From Arsenophonus endosymbiont of Aleurodicus floccissimus (GTDB taxonomy: Bacteria; Pseudomonadota; Gammaproteobacteria; Enterobacterales; Enterobacteriaceae): a DNA stretch of 64,000 bases. The DNA is taken from NCBI RefSeq assembly GCF_900343025.1, contig NZ_OUND01000001.1, positions 434,001 to 498,000 of the forward strand, read 5' to 3'. A model generated the notes under the pieces. It was not told the DNA's origin and ran no database searches. It saw only the letters and a list, made by a program, of their open reading frames with translations. Shown here one piece after another: positions 1-9,849 of this stretch (position 1 is its first letter; each line of letters begins with the position of its first letter). The position numbers were made by a program, and so were the translations under genes.

Positions 1-688
1 ATACCTTCAGTATTAAGTCCTCTATCGATACAGGCATGCATGGTATGCCAAATATTAGCAAAATAGTGGTCAATTTCTTCTTTCGTATTCAGTGCTAATT
101 CGTTTTTCATCATAAGACTAGAAACAGGTAAACCGGTTTTCTTACAATGAAGTAACAGTTCAGCCACTGAGTTATATAGGCATAGGGTACTTTTTTATTA
201 GTAGATGTTTGTTGGCCAAAATGTTCTTCATCAACAATGAAGCCACCACCTATCGAGTAATATGTTTTACTGAAAATTTGCTTATCATTATTGAAAGCGG
301 TAATGGTCATACCATTTTCATGTAATGGTAAATTATTATAATGAAAATTTATCCCGCCTTGGTGTGGAAAATCAACATAATGGCTTATGTTTGCTAAAGA
401 TAAACGTTCAGTTTGCTCAACATTAGCAATAAAATCTGCAATTGATTCAATATCAACGGTTGCTGGCAAATTACCCGCTAAACCCATAATAATAGCAATA
501 TCAGTATGATGTCCATTTCCGGTTAATGAAAGGGAACCATAAATATCAACAGCGATACGAGTGATGGCGGAAAGTAGATTTTTTTCTACCAATTGATCGA
601 CAAATTCTTTACCCGCTTTCATTGGACCAACGGTATGAGAACTGGATGGGCCAATACCTACTTTAAACATATCGAAAACACTAATCAC
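1..688 (-). pseudogene. sdaA: L-serine dehydratase, frameshifted, 3' end outside window
   Basis: Relic of the Fe-S L-serine deaminase that turns serine into pyruvate and ammonia. The N-terminal beta domain starts from a GTG (688) behind a G-rich ribosome site and shows the family signature GIGPSSSHTVGP. Around 175-185 the frame breaks: the peptide reads VPYAY and then nonsense, while another frame continues with NSVAELLLHC and SSLMMKNE, as in intact SdaA. The lesion looks like one extra TA in a TATATA run. The rest of the enzyme, including the cluster-binding cysteines, lies beyond base 1. In E. coli, pabB, nudL and sdaA run in this order on one strand, as here. Confidence 0.9.
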
Positions 689-856
689 TAAGAACCCCCT
701 GGAAAAATAAAAACGATAAAGTAATCACTTAAGACTAAATGTTATGGTTGTAATATTAACGTGTTATAATGAATTGCCAGTTTATCGTTTTTTTGAAATT
801 TACTAGTAGCAGTGAATAAAATGTAAAATAAAAAGACTTTTTATTTTTTGCCTATT

Positions 857-1441
857 TTAAATAAGTTGTAAGGTTAATTTATTGAAAATTGTTGCAGTTA
901 ATCCCCAAATTAGATATTGATTGTAGCGATAAAAGAACAGACACTTTTTATGACCTGTATTATTGATCATAATGGAATGATGATGAGTTAAGGTGAGGGC
1001 GTGCTTCAGAGGGACTTCAAAAATAGCGGCTACTTCGGCTGGATTTTTGTAATAAGAAACCTTTGCTGATAGTAATCCAACAATAGGCGTCACTAAATAG
1101 CCACTATGACTTTTTATTGGCTGCATTTTTCCGAGGATCTGCACCTGATTTGGCAAAATATTAATTTCTTCATAAGATTCACCTAAGGCCGTTTCAATTG
1201 AATTATGATGATCGGGTTAGCGAGCGCCACTAGGAAAAGAAATTTGACTAGCATGAAGGCGCAAGAAGTTATCAGTTCTTTTGGTAAATAGTAGAGTGGG
1301 TTCAGGTTTGCAAATAATGGGTAATAGTACGGCGGCACTTTTTTTTGCGCTATCGGTATTAACAGGTTGAGCGATACCAGTGGCGATAGGTAATATTAAT
1401 TGAAATCGATTAATAAAATTATCTAGAATATTCATTAACAT
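857..1441 (-). pseudogene. nudL: Nudix CoA pyrophosphatase, in-frame stop
   Basis: Relic of NudL (YeaB), a Nudix hydrolase of the CoA pyrophosphatase type. The two halves are in the same frame and separated by a TAA at 1217-1219, just after the conserved SFPSGAR. The Nudix box downstream is also eroded: the usual RExxEE reads GESYEE, so the conserved arginine is gone. The C-terminal part (SGYLVTPIVGLL) is well preserved. Its start overlaps the end of pabB, as expected of the pabB-nudL-sdaA operon. Length would be about 194 residues, as in relatives. Confidence 0.88.
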
Positions 1442-2795
1442 AGATTATTTTCTAATACGGGTAATATTCGACTCAGTTTATCAAAAGTCTCTTGATACTC
1501 TTTTTCGGCGGTACTATCTGCCACAATTCCACCGCCCGCCCAACAATAAAGGTTTTGATTTTCAGTTAATAAGGTACGTATGCTGATGTTTGTATCCATC
1601 GTACCGCAAAAACTGATATAACCAATCGCTCCGCAGTAACTATGGCGACGATGAGGTTCAAGTTCATGAATAATTTCCATTGAACGTATTTTTGGCGCAC
1701 CGGTAATTGAGCCGCCTGGAAAGCAGGCTTTTAATAGATAAGTGGGATGATAGCTAGAAGGTAATTGTGCAACAATAGTGCTAACTAAATGATGAATAGC
1801 CGGAAAATATTCAACCACAAAAAGTTCTGGTACACTGACTGTTCCTGGTATTGCAACTTTACCAAGATCATTACGTAATAAATCAACTATCATTACGTTT
1901 TCAGCGCGATCTTTGGTTGATAATTGTAAACGTTTTATCTGTTTTTGATTTTCTTGGGCATCAGTCAGCCTAGGCAATGTGCCTTTAATTGGACGGGTTT
2001 GAATTGAATTGTCGTTCAGCCAAAGAAAACGTTCAGGTGATACACTGAGCACGCAATGTTGCTCTAAATAAATGAAGGCAGAGAAGGGGCCTGATTATTT
2101 TGATTAAGTTTAAGAAACGCTTCCCATTCATTACCCTGATATTTGGCTTTAAAACGTTGCGCTAAATTAATTTGGTAACAATCACCATCGCGCAAATATT
2201 TATGAATTTGGTTAATTTTATGGTGATATTGTTGTCTTGACATGTTACTTTGCCATGGTTCACACATTTGAAACTGTTCAGTTGGTATTTTCGTTTGGTT
2301 TTCTAACCATGACAAGCGTTGTTCAACATTTTGATAACTAAGTAAAGTTACTATTTTTTTATGGTGATCAACACTTAATGCCTAAAGATAAACACCGATC
2401 GCCATATCGGGAAAGTTTAATTCTTTCTTAGCCAGTTCGGGCAGAATTTCTATTCTCCGGCCTAAATCGTAGCCCCATATACCTAAAGCTCCGCCTTGGA
2501 AAGGAAGATCGCTATTCACTGTGAAAGTGAGATTTAAATGTTGCATTTCACTTTTTAATAGCTCAAATGGATCAAGTTCTGAGCTGATTTTTTCATTTTC
2601 ACGTTGAATTTGCGTGATACTGTCTCTCGTTTCTAGTGTGATTACTGGATCAGCGACTACAATATCAAAACGGTTATGTGGATGGCTTGCATTACCCGAA
2701 TGTAATAACATCGCCCATGGCTGGTTGGCTATAGCATTAAAATAATTTAAAGCGGCATCTAATGAATAAGATAATTGAATTTTTTGCAGGCGCAT
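1435..2795 (-). pseudogene. pabB: aminodeoxychorismate synthase component I, broken
   Basis: Relic of PabB, which aminates chorismate on the way to p-aminobenzoate and folate. Three segments align in order with the ~453-residue enzyme. The first ends at a TAG (2382-2384) where the family has Trp (GVYL-stop-ALSVDHH, compare YDWALIVDHQ). A second lesion, a missing base in a C run near 2085-2090, shifts the frame between QAP and FSAFIYLE. The chorismate-binding C-terminal half (PGGSITGAPK, ENVMIVDLLRND) is intact in sequence. With two lesions a functional product is unlikely. The gene is divergent from yoaH, as in E. coli. Confidence 0.9.
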
Positions 2796-2918
2796 ATTTA
2801 TTAGGCAACGATAAGGTTATTAACGAATATATTACCATAAAATAACGTTTTTCATAGGTCAAACTATGCTAATGTTGTATTGATAATGATGTTTAAATAA
2901 AAAATGAGTGAAAAATAA

Positions 2919-3089
2919 ATGTTTTCAGATATGCCAAGGTTAAATCATCAGGAGCAACAAGAAGCTGCTGAACGTATTCATCAATTGATGGCTGATGGAA
3001 TGAGTAGTGGGGAAGCGATTGCTTTAGTCGCTAAGGAGATCCGTGCAAAGCATACTGTTAAAAAGCAAATTGATAACGACCTTAAATAA
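2919..3089 (+). CDS. yoaH: UPF0181 protein YoaH
   Basis: A 56-residue intact small protein of the UPF0181 family; function unknown. The core ([21 protein letters not shown]) is nearly the E. coli YoaH sequence, and the position beside divergent pabB is conserved. It has no signal peptide or membrane segment. The C-terminus is basic and diverges from E. coli, which ends in an acidic tail. A short AT-rich leader precedes the ATG and no strong ribosome site is seen. Confidence 0.85.
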   Translation: MFSDMPRLNHQEQQEAAERIHQLMADGMSSGEAIALVAKEIRAKHTVKKQIDNDLK

Positions 3090-3192
3090 AAGAAATAACA
3101 TTTTTTTATGTTATTGCATATTATTGATATGATGGATATGCCTTTACACCTCTAATTATCCTGACTTTTCATAACAAAATGTTTAGGAGTAA

Positions 3193-3573
3193 ATGAAAGT
3201 GATGAAGATACTTTTTATGTTGTTAGCTATGATATTATCCACGTTAGTATCTTTTTCAATAACAGCTCAGGATATTGAAATTAATGAGGGAAGAACGGCT
3301 AAATTCATCAATTGTGATAATTTAAACCCGCAGCAAATTGGTGCAAAAATGAAGAATGATTTTCTTCAAACCCGTTTGCCATACTGGAATAAGGATAAAA
3401 AGCTACTCGGTGGTTCGAATGTAGTTGCATGGATAAATAATAATAGTATTACAGCAATCAAACATGGTTATAGAATCCCTTTGAGTGTTAGGGGTACGAA
3501 AAAAGATCTTAGCTATTAGGTGATTGTTAATTGCCAGGATGAAACTATTACTTATCAAATTAAAAGCGATTAA
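3193..3573 (+). pseudogene. yebF: secreted protein YebF, C-terminal amber codon
   Basis: YebF is a small exported protein released to the medium in E. coli. Here a good AGGAGT site precedes the ATG, followed by a Lys start and a hydrophobic signal peptide ending near SITAQ. The mature domain aligns throughout, including both cysteines of the family disulfide (FINC and VNC) and the IPLSVRG core. A TAG at 3517-3519 replaces a Gln (LSY-stop-VIVNC, compare IHYQVSVDC), removing the last 18 residues and the second cysteine. This single nonsense change makes it a recent pseudogene or a truncated product. Confidence 0.85.
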
Positions 3574-3626
3574 TAAACTAACAGCAAAAAGTTGTCTGCA
3601 TATTAACATTTATGGTTATTTTTATA

Positions 3627-3857
3627 TTATCCTTTTCGCGGATCGTAAGGTAATTGATCCAGAGTATGAGAAATTTTGCGAAATAGCTTAAGCCGCTTAC
3701 GAAAATACTCTCGCAAATGTACCGCTTGCTCTGCTTTAACTCTATTGGCAATAACCGGCATATTGTATCTTTCTTTAAATGCCACACTTGCAGCGGCAAG
3801 ATTAAGATTTAGTTTTTCCCTCTCCTCTTTTGCTAATTCGGCAAGATTGTAACTCAT
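3627..3857 (-). CDS. holE: DNA polymerase III theta subunit
   Basis: An intact 76-residue HolE, the same length as in E. coli. Theta binds and stabilises the epsilon proofreading subunit in the polymerase III core. The central block FKERYNMPVIA is identical to E. coli, and LPYDP near the end matches LPYEP. Neighbours yebF and yebY are those found around holE in E. coli, although copC/copD are absent here. Theta is dispensable in E. coli, so its retention in a decaying genome is notable. Confidence 0.93.
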   Translation of the reverse strand: MSYNLAELAKEEREKLNLNLAAASVAFKERYNMPVIANRVKAEQAVHLREYFRKRLKLFRKISHTLDQLPYDPRKG

Positions 3858-4120
3858 ACTCGTATTTTCGACACCATCAAATATGATTTCTACATTAATT
3901 TTAGTAAACGGGACATAGTTTGTCTTGAATAAATATGTAACTATTTATTATTTCTATAATATTTTAATAGTGATTGTAATGAAAGTGATCTATTTTAGAC
4001 CATTATTTTGATCAAATAATGGTTAATTTTAGTTTTATTTTAATTACAACACTTTTATCATTTGTATAACTGAAGATAATAAAATTGAACTTTTATTTAA
4101 AAACATAGGAAGTGTGAACA

Positions 4121-4627
4121 ATGTTACAGCAAGAAATGGTTAAAAAATTAAATAAACAGCTTAACTTAGAGTTTTTTTCAGCAAATTTCTATCTGCAAAT
4201 GAGTGCATGGTGTAATTATAAAGGTTTTGAAGGAGCCGCGGTGTTTTAAAAACGCATTCTCAGGAAGAGATGAGATGGGGTATATGCAAAGTTTATTTAA
4301 CTATCTCAGCAATACTGGTGAAATGCCGATATTAGGTCAAATTGATGCCCCGCCTGCGGAATTAATTCTGTAAAAGAGGTTTTTGAAAAAACTTATCAAC
4401 ATGAACAAAATATTACACATGAAATTAATGCACTTGTACATCTGGCATTGGAGATGCAAGACTACTCGACATTTAATTTTTTGCAGTGGTATGTTGCAGA
4501 ACAACATGAAGAAGAGAAGTTATTCAAATCAATTTTGGATAAGTTTGAGCTAGTTGGTGAAGAAGGTAAGTCACTATTTTTATTAGATAAAGATTTGAAA
4601 GCAATGTCTAACGCTGTGCATGTTTAA
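4121..4627 (+). pseudogene. ftnA: ferritin-1, multiple frameshifts
   Basis: Relic of the non-haem iron-storage ferritin FtnA (~165 residues). It begins with an ATG and reads like ferritin ([22 protein letters not shown]) up to GAAVF, where a TAA appears; the sequence then continues in at least three further frames (SQEEM, then QSLFNYLSNTGEMP, then VKEVFEKTYQHEQNI). The C-terminal helix with FLQWYVAEQHEEEKLFKSI, which carries ferroxidase glutamates, is well preserved. At least three indels exclude a working protein. Confidence 0.9.
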
Positions 4628-4634
4628 TTTATAA

Positions 4635-4669
4635 CTTCCCACTTTGAATATAGTGGGAAATTTATTTTC
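4635..4669 (+). terminator. rho-independent terminator after ftnA
   Basis: Eight-base arms TTCCCACT (4636-4643) and AGTGGGAA (4652-4659) close an 8-base loop, followed by a T-rich ATTTATTTT tail. It sits 9 bases after the ftnA stop. Confidence 0.75.
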
Positions 4670-4810
4670 TCTACTATCATTTAGCATTTTATTTTATCTT
4701 ATTTTAAATAATTCAAAAATAAAAAACGGTTATAAAAATTATTTCTGATAATATGAATGATATTGTAAGTAATTGTATCTCATTATTATAAATTATAAGG
4801 AAATACTGAT

Positions 4811-5158
4811 ATGGTAAAGTTTAGTAGGTTGGTATTACTATTAACAATAACAGTCTCTTTTCCGGTAATTTCATCCCTACCCATTATGACGGTTAGTAAA
4901 AAACAGTTTGGTGACAAATGGATTTTTAAGCGTGAGGAAGTAATGCTTGAGTGTCGCACCAATGGCGCATTATTGGTTATAAATCCTAGTACCTTAATGC
5001 AATTTCCTCTTAATAGTATAGCGGCAGAGCAGATGAAAAAGCGTAAAATTATCGCATCACCACTTTCAACTATATTACTCAAACCGGCAGATTTATCACA
5101 GCAGAAAATAGACATCACTCCGATATTAAAAACCGCACAAAATCTTTGTAAAAACTAA
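4811..5158 (+). CDS. yebY: exported DUF2511 protein YebY
   Basis: An intact 115-residue protein matching YebY (DUF2511). It has a signal peptide (Lys, hydrophobic core VLLLTITVSF, cut near ISS-LP) and the family core KWIFKREEVMLEC followed by LLVINPSTLMQFPLN. The two cysteines (in MLEC and NLCKN) are the family pair, so the product is probably periplasmic. In E. coli yebY follows the copper genes copC/copD, which are absent here, so its role is open. An AAGGA site precedes the ATG. Confidence 0.85.
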   Translation: MVKFSRLVLLLTITVSFPVISSLPIMTVSKKQFGDKWIFKREEVMLECRTNGALLVINPSTLMQFPLNSIAAEQMKKRKIIASPLSTILLKPADLSQQKIDITPILKTAQNLCKN

Positions 5159-5436
5159 TTAAAAAAATTATTATTTGCCTTATGATTTCTTTAGAAATAG
5201 TTTGGCTTGCAATTTTATTTAAATGAAGCCGATTTTTAAAGAAATTATTAATTTTGGCGACTGTCCAACATTAGGAAAGTATATAGAATATATTTCGAAT
5301 TTGAGAGAAAGTAAGGGCAATTCAAATTTAATTTTTAGCTAGTAAATATTTTATTCTATGAAAACAATTAATATTAATTTAATGTAATAAATATGTTTTT
5401 ATCGCAGGCTAATTTTGTAACTGACAGTTAGTATTA

Positions 5437-5536
5437 AATTGCATTTTGTTACGTCTCTATGACAAACTTTTAGCGCACGGCTCTCTAGAGCCATTTCCCA
5501 AGACCGAGTATTGGAATTAGCTCGGTCTCTTTTTTT
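5437..5536 (+). ncRNA. sdsR: SdsR (RyeB) small regulatory RNA
   Basis: Bases 5465-5500 reproduce the highly conserved heart of enterobacterial SdsR (AACTTTTAGCGCACGGCTCT, then GAGCCATTTCCC), with a central hairpin GGCTC/GAGCC. A rho-independent terminator follows: GACCGAG (5502-5508) pairs with CTCGGTC (5521-5527), then a T run. Location beside yebY is the E. coli location. In E. coli SdsR is sigma-S dependent, binds Hfq and represses ompD and mutS among others. The 5' end here is set by length comparison with the ~104-nt E. coli RNA and is uncertain by several bases. Confidence 0.88.
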
Positions 5537-5560
5537 AATGCTGATGTAACTAAACTATTC

Positions 5561-5775
5561 TCATAATCCAATGATGCTTTTCTTATTATAGTACTGGCGA
5601 TATAGAAGAACAGGTTTATTGTCTAGTGTAGCCGGAATGCTTGTATTTTCATCCCAGCCATCAAGTTGCATACAAAATTCAGTATCTGATACTTTAAGTT
5701 TTTAGAATAGTATAAATGGAACGCTTTTCCAAAATTATTGGGATGGTGGTAAACTGGTAGTTTTTTTACTATTAT
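5561..5775 (-). pseudogene. yebV: YebV-like small protein relic
   Basis: On the minus strand, FCMQLDGWDENTSIPATL followed by VLLYRQYYN aligns with the C-terminal half of E. coli YebV (LCMQLDAWDAETSIPALL). The stop is at 5561-5563. The upstream half is not readable: stops appear at two places and the expected N-terminus cannot be aligned. The 5' boundary is therefore approximate. Its orientation and position between sdsR and msrC match E. coli once pphA, rsmF and the yebS/yebT genes are removed. Function of YebV is unknown. Confidence 0.7.
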
Positions 5776-6193
5776 TCATTGAAAATTAACAGTTTTAAAT
5801 AACTTTTATCTTAATGAAAAATGTACTTTAGACGAAATTATAAGCTACTAAATTACAAATAAATTGCGATGAATCAATATTGCTAATTTAAATAGAAATA
5901 GGGCTTAGGTTAATAGAATAAAAAGATAGCCGAAAATGATTATCGTCGGTTTTTTGTTATATGTTATTACTGAAAATGCTTATAATTTTTTTATTAAAAC
6001 TTTTTTCATATTTAATAATTAGCTAAAATTTGAATTAATTTCATTTATTGTGTGATTTGACCGGCCAGTTAAATTACAATAAGTTAAAAAATATAACGAT
6101 TAATATAGTGAGTTGTTAACCTAGAGAGATAAAAAATCGCTATATTGGTGATTTATCTACCAGATGAGTATATGTAGAATTTGACAAACGGGA
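5776..6193. other. AT-rich stretch without a gene
   Basis: No coding signal on either strand. A weak stem (GCCGA...TCGGT) near 5935-5955 followed by TTTTT could be an old terminator. In E. coli this interval holds rsmF, yebT and yebS, so it is probably the eroded remainder of those genes. Confidence 0.5.
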
Positions 6194-6683
6194 ATGTTAT
6201 AGGGAAAAAAGTTTTTTATCATGATCTTTCATGTGATTTAACTAGCTTAATTGCAGGTGATATGATTTCATTGCCACGCTTGCAAATACGAGTGCACTAC
6301 TATTTGAAAGATTAGATAATATTAATTGGCTAGGGTTTTATCTGAAAAGTCATGATACGCTTGTGCTTAACCCCTTTCAGGGCAAGGTCGCATGTGTACG
6401 TATTACGCAAGGAAAAGGTGTTTGTGGGACTGCTTTTATGGAAATAGAGTACAGCTTATTGCTAATGTCCATTCGTTTACTGGGCACATTGCTTGCGATA
6501 GTCTCAGTCGTTCAGAGATAGTTTTGCCGCTAGCAGTTAATTGGCGTATTAGATATTGATAGTCCTATTTTTGATCGTTTTGATGAAGAGGATGAAAATG
6601 GTCTGAAAGCCTTAGTTGTAATACTTTATAACCACTTGAAAGCGTGTTTTATACCAAAATATCCACAAATTAATGTAATTTAA
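6194..6683 (+). pseudogene. msrC: free methionine-(R)-sulfoxide reductase, broken
   Basis: Relic of MsrC (YebR), a GAF-domain enzyme that reduces free methionine-R-sulfoxide. Segments in several frames align in order: YHDLSCDLTSLIAGD, ATLANTSALLFERLDNINWLGFYL, NPFQGKVACVRI, GKGVCGTAF, FTGHIACDSLSRSEIVLPL and VLDIDSPIFDRFDEEDENGL. The active cysteines of the family (ACVRI, GVCGT, IACD) are still visible, but a TAG stands at codon 3 and at least three indels follow. It lies just upstream of proQ, as in E. coli. Confidence 0.88.
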
Positions 6684-6777
6684 CAGTTGGTTTGCGTGTC
6701 AATTGTCTGCAACGCTATTATAATATCGCCTGTTCATGCTGCGTTGGTTGACAAAACCGTTGTAATCAGGAAATTTC

Positions 6778-7500
6778 ATGGAAAATCAACCTAAGTTGAA
6801 TAGTAGTAAAGAAATAATTGCTTTTTTGGCTAAGCGTTTTCCTCAATGCTTTATTGCTGAAGGTGAGGTTCGTCCACTGAAGATTGGAATCTTTCAGGAT
6901 ATTGTGGCAAGACTGACTGAAGAGGATGGTATCAGTAAAACCCAATTGCGATCTGCTTTGCGAATATATACCTCTAGTTGGCGTTATCTGTATAGTGTCA
7001 AAGAAGGGGCTAAACGTGTTGATTTGGATGGCAATGATTGTGGTGATCTGGAATCAGAACATGTGGAGTATGCGTGTCAGCAGCTAATGGATGCAAAGGC
7101 TCGTATTCAGGCTCAACGAACAGAGCAAAAAGTAAGAAAACGGGACTTTCAACAGAAAGTCCATAAGGTAGAAAACGAAAAGATCTTATCGGCAACTTCT
7201 AGTAAAAAAAGTGAGTCTTCTCGCTCAACGACTAAGAATAAGGAAATAAATAAAAAACATAAACATCATTCTTACTCTAAAAATCAAGCTAAAAAAACTC
7301 ATAATAGTAAAATGGCCAATCTAGCCAAATTACAGTCTGTAACGGATATTTCTACATTAAAAATTGGTCAAGTATTAAAGGTTATGGTTGGCCAAAGTAT
7401 CGTAGATGCGTCAGTGCTTGAGATAGCTAATGATGGTGTTCGGGTACAATTGCCGACAGGATTGGCAATGATTGTACGCGCTGAGCATTTAAAGTTCTGA
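6778..7500 (+). CDS. proQ: RNA chaperone ProQ
   Basis: An intact 240-residue ProQ, a global RNA-binding protein that binds structured sRNAs and mRNA 3' ends. The FinO-like domain spans about residues 1-120 ([31 protein letters not shown]). A long Lys/Ser-rich linker (about 125-185) follows, then a Tudor-like C-terminal domain ([29 protein letters not shown]). Length is close to the E. coli 232. It lies 19 bases upstream of prc, probably one operon as in E. coli. Its retention along with SdsR hints that sRNA regulation persists. Confidence 0.96.
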   Translation: MENQPKLNSSKEIIAFLAKRFPQCFIAEGEVRPLKIGIFQDIVARLTEEDGISKTQLRSALRIYTSSWRYLYSVKEGAKRVDLDGNDCGDLESEHVEYACQQLMDAKARIQAQRTEQKVRKRDFQQKVHKVENEKILSATSSKKSESSRSTTKNKEINKKHKHHSYSKNQAKKTHNSKMANLAKLQSVTDISTLKIGQVLKVMVGQSIVDASVLEIANDGVRVQLPTGLAMIVRAEHLKF

Positions 7501-7519
7501 TACGGAGGCCAATCACGGT

Positions 7520-9544
7520 ATGAATAATTATATTAAACTGGCTTTTGTGTTTGGTATAACTGCAATGGCAACTTCATTCGCAGATACTGTAGCGCCTCCA
7601 ACACTAATAACAACTCAGAAGCTTCAACAGGAACGCCAGCATGCCATTATTAGCGAAAGAGTTGTTTCACGTTTTACCCGTTCTCACTATCGCCAATTTA
7701 ATTTGGATGAAAACTTTTCTAGTAAGATTTTTGCTCGTTATTTAAATCTGTTGGATTACAGTCATAATGTTTTTTTACAATCGGATATTGACAAATTTGC
7801 TAGTGAGAAAAGCAAAGTAGGACAGCAGCTTGAAACCGGTCATCTAAATGAGCTTTATGCAACATTTAATTTAGCTCAACAGCGGCGCTATGAACGTTTT
7901 CAATATGCATTATCGCGGCTTAATATGCCGCTAGATTTTGCTAATAACGATGTCATTGAAGTTGATAGAGGTAAAGCTCCTTGGCCTAAAACCGTTGAGG
8001 AGTTAAATAAGCTGTGGGATGCAAAAGTTAAGTTTGATTGGTTGAATCTGAAGTTGTCAGGTAAAAATGACAGCGAAATTAAGCAAATATTAACAAAACG
8101 TTATAATTTTGCATTAAAACGTCTTGCGCAAACGCAAAGTGAAGATGTTTTTCAGTTGATTATGAATGCTTTTGCAAGAGAAATAGATCCACATACTAAC
8201 TATCTCTCTCCTCGTAATACCGAACAGTTTAACTCAGAAATGAGTTTGTCATTGGAGGGTATAGGCGCAGTACTTCGGCAAGATGAAGATTATATCATTA
8301 TCAACTCAATGGTGGCGGGTGGCCCGGCAGCAAAAAGTAAATTATTAAAGATCGGCGATAAGATTATTGGTGTAGGCCAAACGGGTAAGTTGATGACAGA
8401 TGTTGTTGGCTGGCGACTAGATGATGTTGTTGCCCTTATCAAAGGACCTAAAGGCAGTAAGGTACGCCTTGAAGTTATTTCAGATTCGAAACGCGCCAAG
8501 CCCCATAGCGTGACATTAATTCGTGAGAATATTCGACTGGAAGATAGGGCGGTGAAACTCACGATCAAAAATGTTGGCAAGAAAAAAGTTGGCGTACTTG
8601 ATATTCCGGGTTTTTACGTTGGATTAACTAATGACGTTAAAACACAGTTACAAAAAATGGCTAAAAGTCATGTCACGGCACTTGTCATTGATTTACGTGG
8701 CAATGGCGGTGGTGCTTTAACCGAAGCAGTATCATTATCTGGTTTATTTATTCCAAGTGGTCCAATTGTTCAGGTACGTGATAACAATGGTAAAATTCGT
8801 CAGGATGTGGATGATGATGTCGTTTATTATAAAGGGCCACTTACGGTATTAATCGATCGCTTTAGTGCATCAGCGTCAGAAATTTTTGCTGCGGCAATGC
8901 AGGATTATGGTCGTGCATTAATTGTTGGAGAATCATCTTTTGGTAAGGGTACCGTTCAGCAATATCATCCTTTAAGTCGTGTCTATGATCATATGTTACG
9001 TCCAGATTGGCCGGCTTTAGGCTCTGTCCAATATACTATTCAGAAGTTTTATCGCATCAATGGTGGTAGTACCCAGCGCAAAGGTGTTACACCGGATATC
9101 GTTATGCCAACGGGTATCGATCCAGCTGAAACGGGTGAGAATTTTGAAGATAATGCCTTACCTTGGGATAGCATTATGCCTGCTAGCTATAGTGTTGTCG
9201 GTAATATTAGACAATATATTGCTAATTTAATTGCTAATTATAAGGAACGCATAGCGAAAAATCCTGAGTTTAAATATATTGAGGAAGATATTGCCCGCTA
9301 TCGCGCTATGAAGACGAGTAAAAATATTATTTCGCTTAATTATGTTAAGCGTGAAAAGGAAAATCGAGAAGCGGACACAATTAAATTAGGTCGTATTAAT
9401 GAACGCTTTGCTCGACAAGGGAAAGCACCATTAAAAACGATAGAGGATTTACCTAAAAATTATGAATTACCAGATCCCTATCTCGATGAAACAATGAAAA
9501 TTGCAGTTGATTCTTGCAGATTTGCAAGCGGCGCATCAGACTAA
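7520..9544 (+). CDS. prc: tail-specific protease Prc (Tsp)
   Basis: An intact 674-residue periplasmic S41 protease. It has a signal peptide (residues 1-21), an N-terminal helical domain, a PDZ domain (about 235-325, LEGIGAVLRQDEDY) and the S41 core. The Ser/Lys dyad is present: Ser451 in RFSASASEIF and Lys476 in SFGKGTVQQ, by alignment to E. coli Ser430/Lys455 of the mature enzyme. In E. coli Prc trims penicillin-binding protein 3 and degrades MepS, tying it to cell-wall turnover. An ACGGAGGCC site precedes the ATG. The family context (proQ-prc-htpX) is kept. Confidence 0.97.
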   Translation: MNNYIKLAFVFGITAMATSFADTVAPPTLITTQKLQQERQHAIISERVVSRFTRSHYRQFNLDENFSSKIFARYLNLLDYSHNVFLQSDIDKFASEKSKVGQQLETGHLNELYATFNLAQQRRYERFQYALSRLNMPLDFANNDVIEVDRGKAPWPKTVEELNKLWDAKVKFDWLNLKLSGKNDSEIKQILTKRYNFALKRLAQTQSEDVFQLIMNAFAREIDPHTNYLSPRNTEQFNSEMSLSLEGIGAVLRQDEDYIIINSMVAGGPAAKSKLLKIGDKIIGVGQTGKLMTDVVGWRLDDVVALIKGPKGSKVRLEVISDSKRAKPHSVTLIRENIRLEDRAVKLTIKNVGKKKVGVLDIPGFYVGLTNDVKTQLQKMAKSHVTALVIDLRGNGGGALTEAVSLSGLFIPSGPIVQVRDNNGKIRQDVDDDVVYYKGPLTVLIDRFSASASEIFAAAMQDYGRALIVGESSFGKGTVQQYHPLSRVYDHMLRPDWPALGSVQYTIQKFYRINGGSTQRKGVTPDIVMPTGIDPAETGENFEDNALPWDSIMPASYSVVGNIRQYIANLIANYKERIAKNPEFKYIEEDIARYRAMKTSKNIISLNYVKREKENREADTIKLGRINERFARQGKAPLKTIEDLPKNYELPDPYLDETMKIAVDSCRFASGASD

Positions 9545-9849
9545 AAAATAATTAAAATTCATTTTTATACTAAAAAGTTTGTAAATGTTTAATAAAAATT
9601 TTCACATTAACTCAATATTATTTATCTTTACACTTTTCATCAGAAGAGATAACTCACTTATTTAAGTGATTACTAGATCATTTTCAATATGACCTAAATC
9701 TAGTCGTCTAAATGACATATTAAAATATCGGTTTATTATTTATGTTTGATATTATTTATTTCATACTCACTCTCTATTAGCGACAAACTCTTTTATGGAA
9801 TGAGCTTATATTTATTCTTAACTCACCTACAATATTTGGCAATAACAAA
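9545..9849. other. intergenic, nothing recognised
   Basis: About 300 AT-rich bases between prc and a minus-strand relic. No open frame with family resemblance and no convincing terminator stem was found. Confidence 0.5.

Noticed and set aside
3403..3799. Minus-strand frames across yebF and holE
   Set aside because: They are shadows of the yebF sequence and of the holE leader, with no family similarity.
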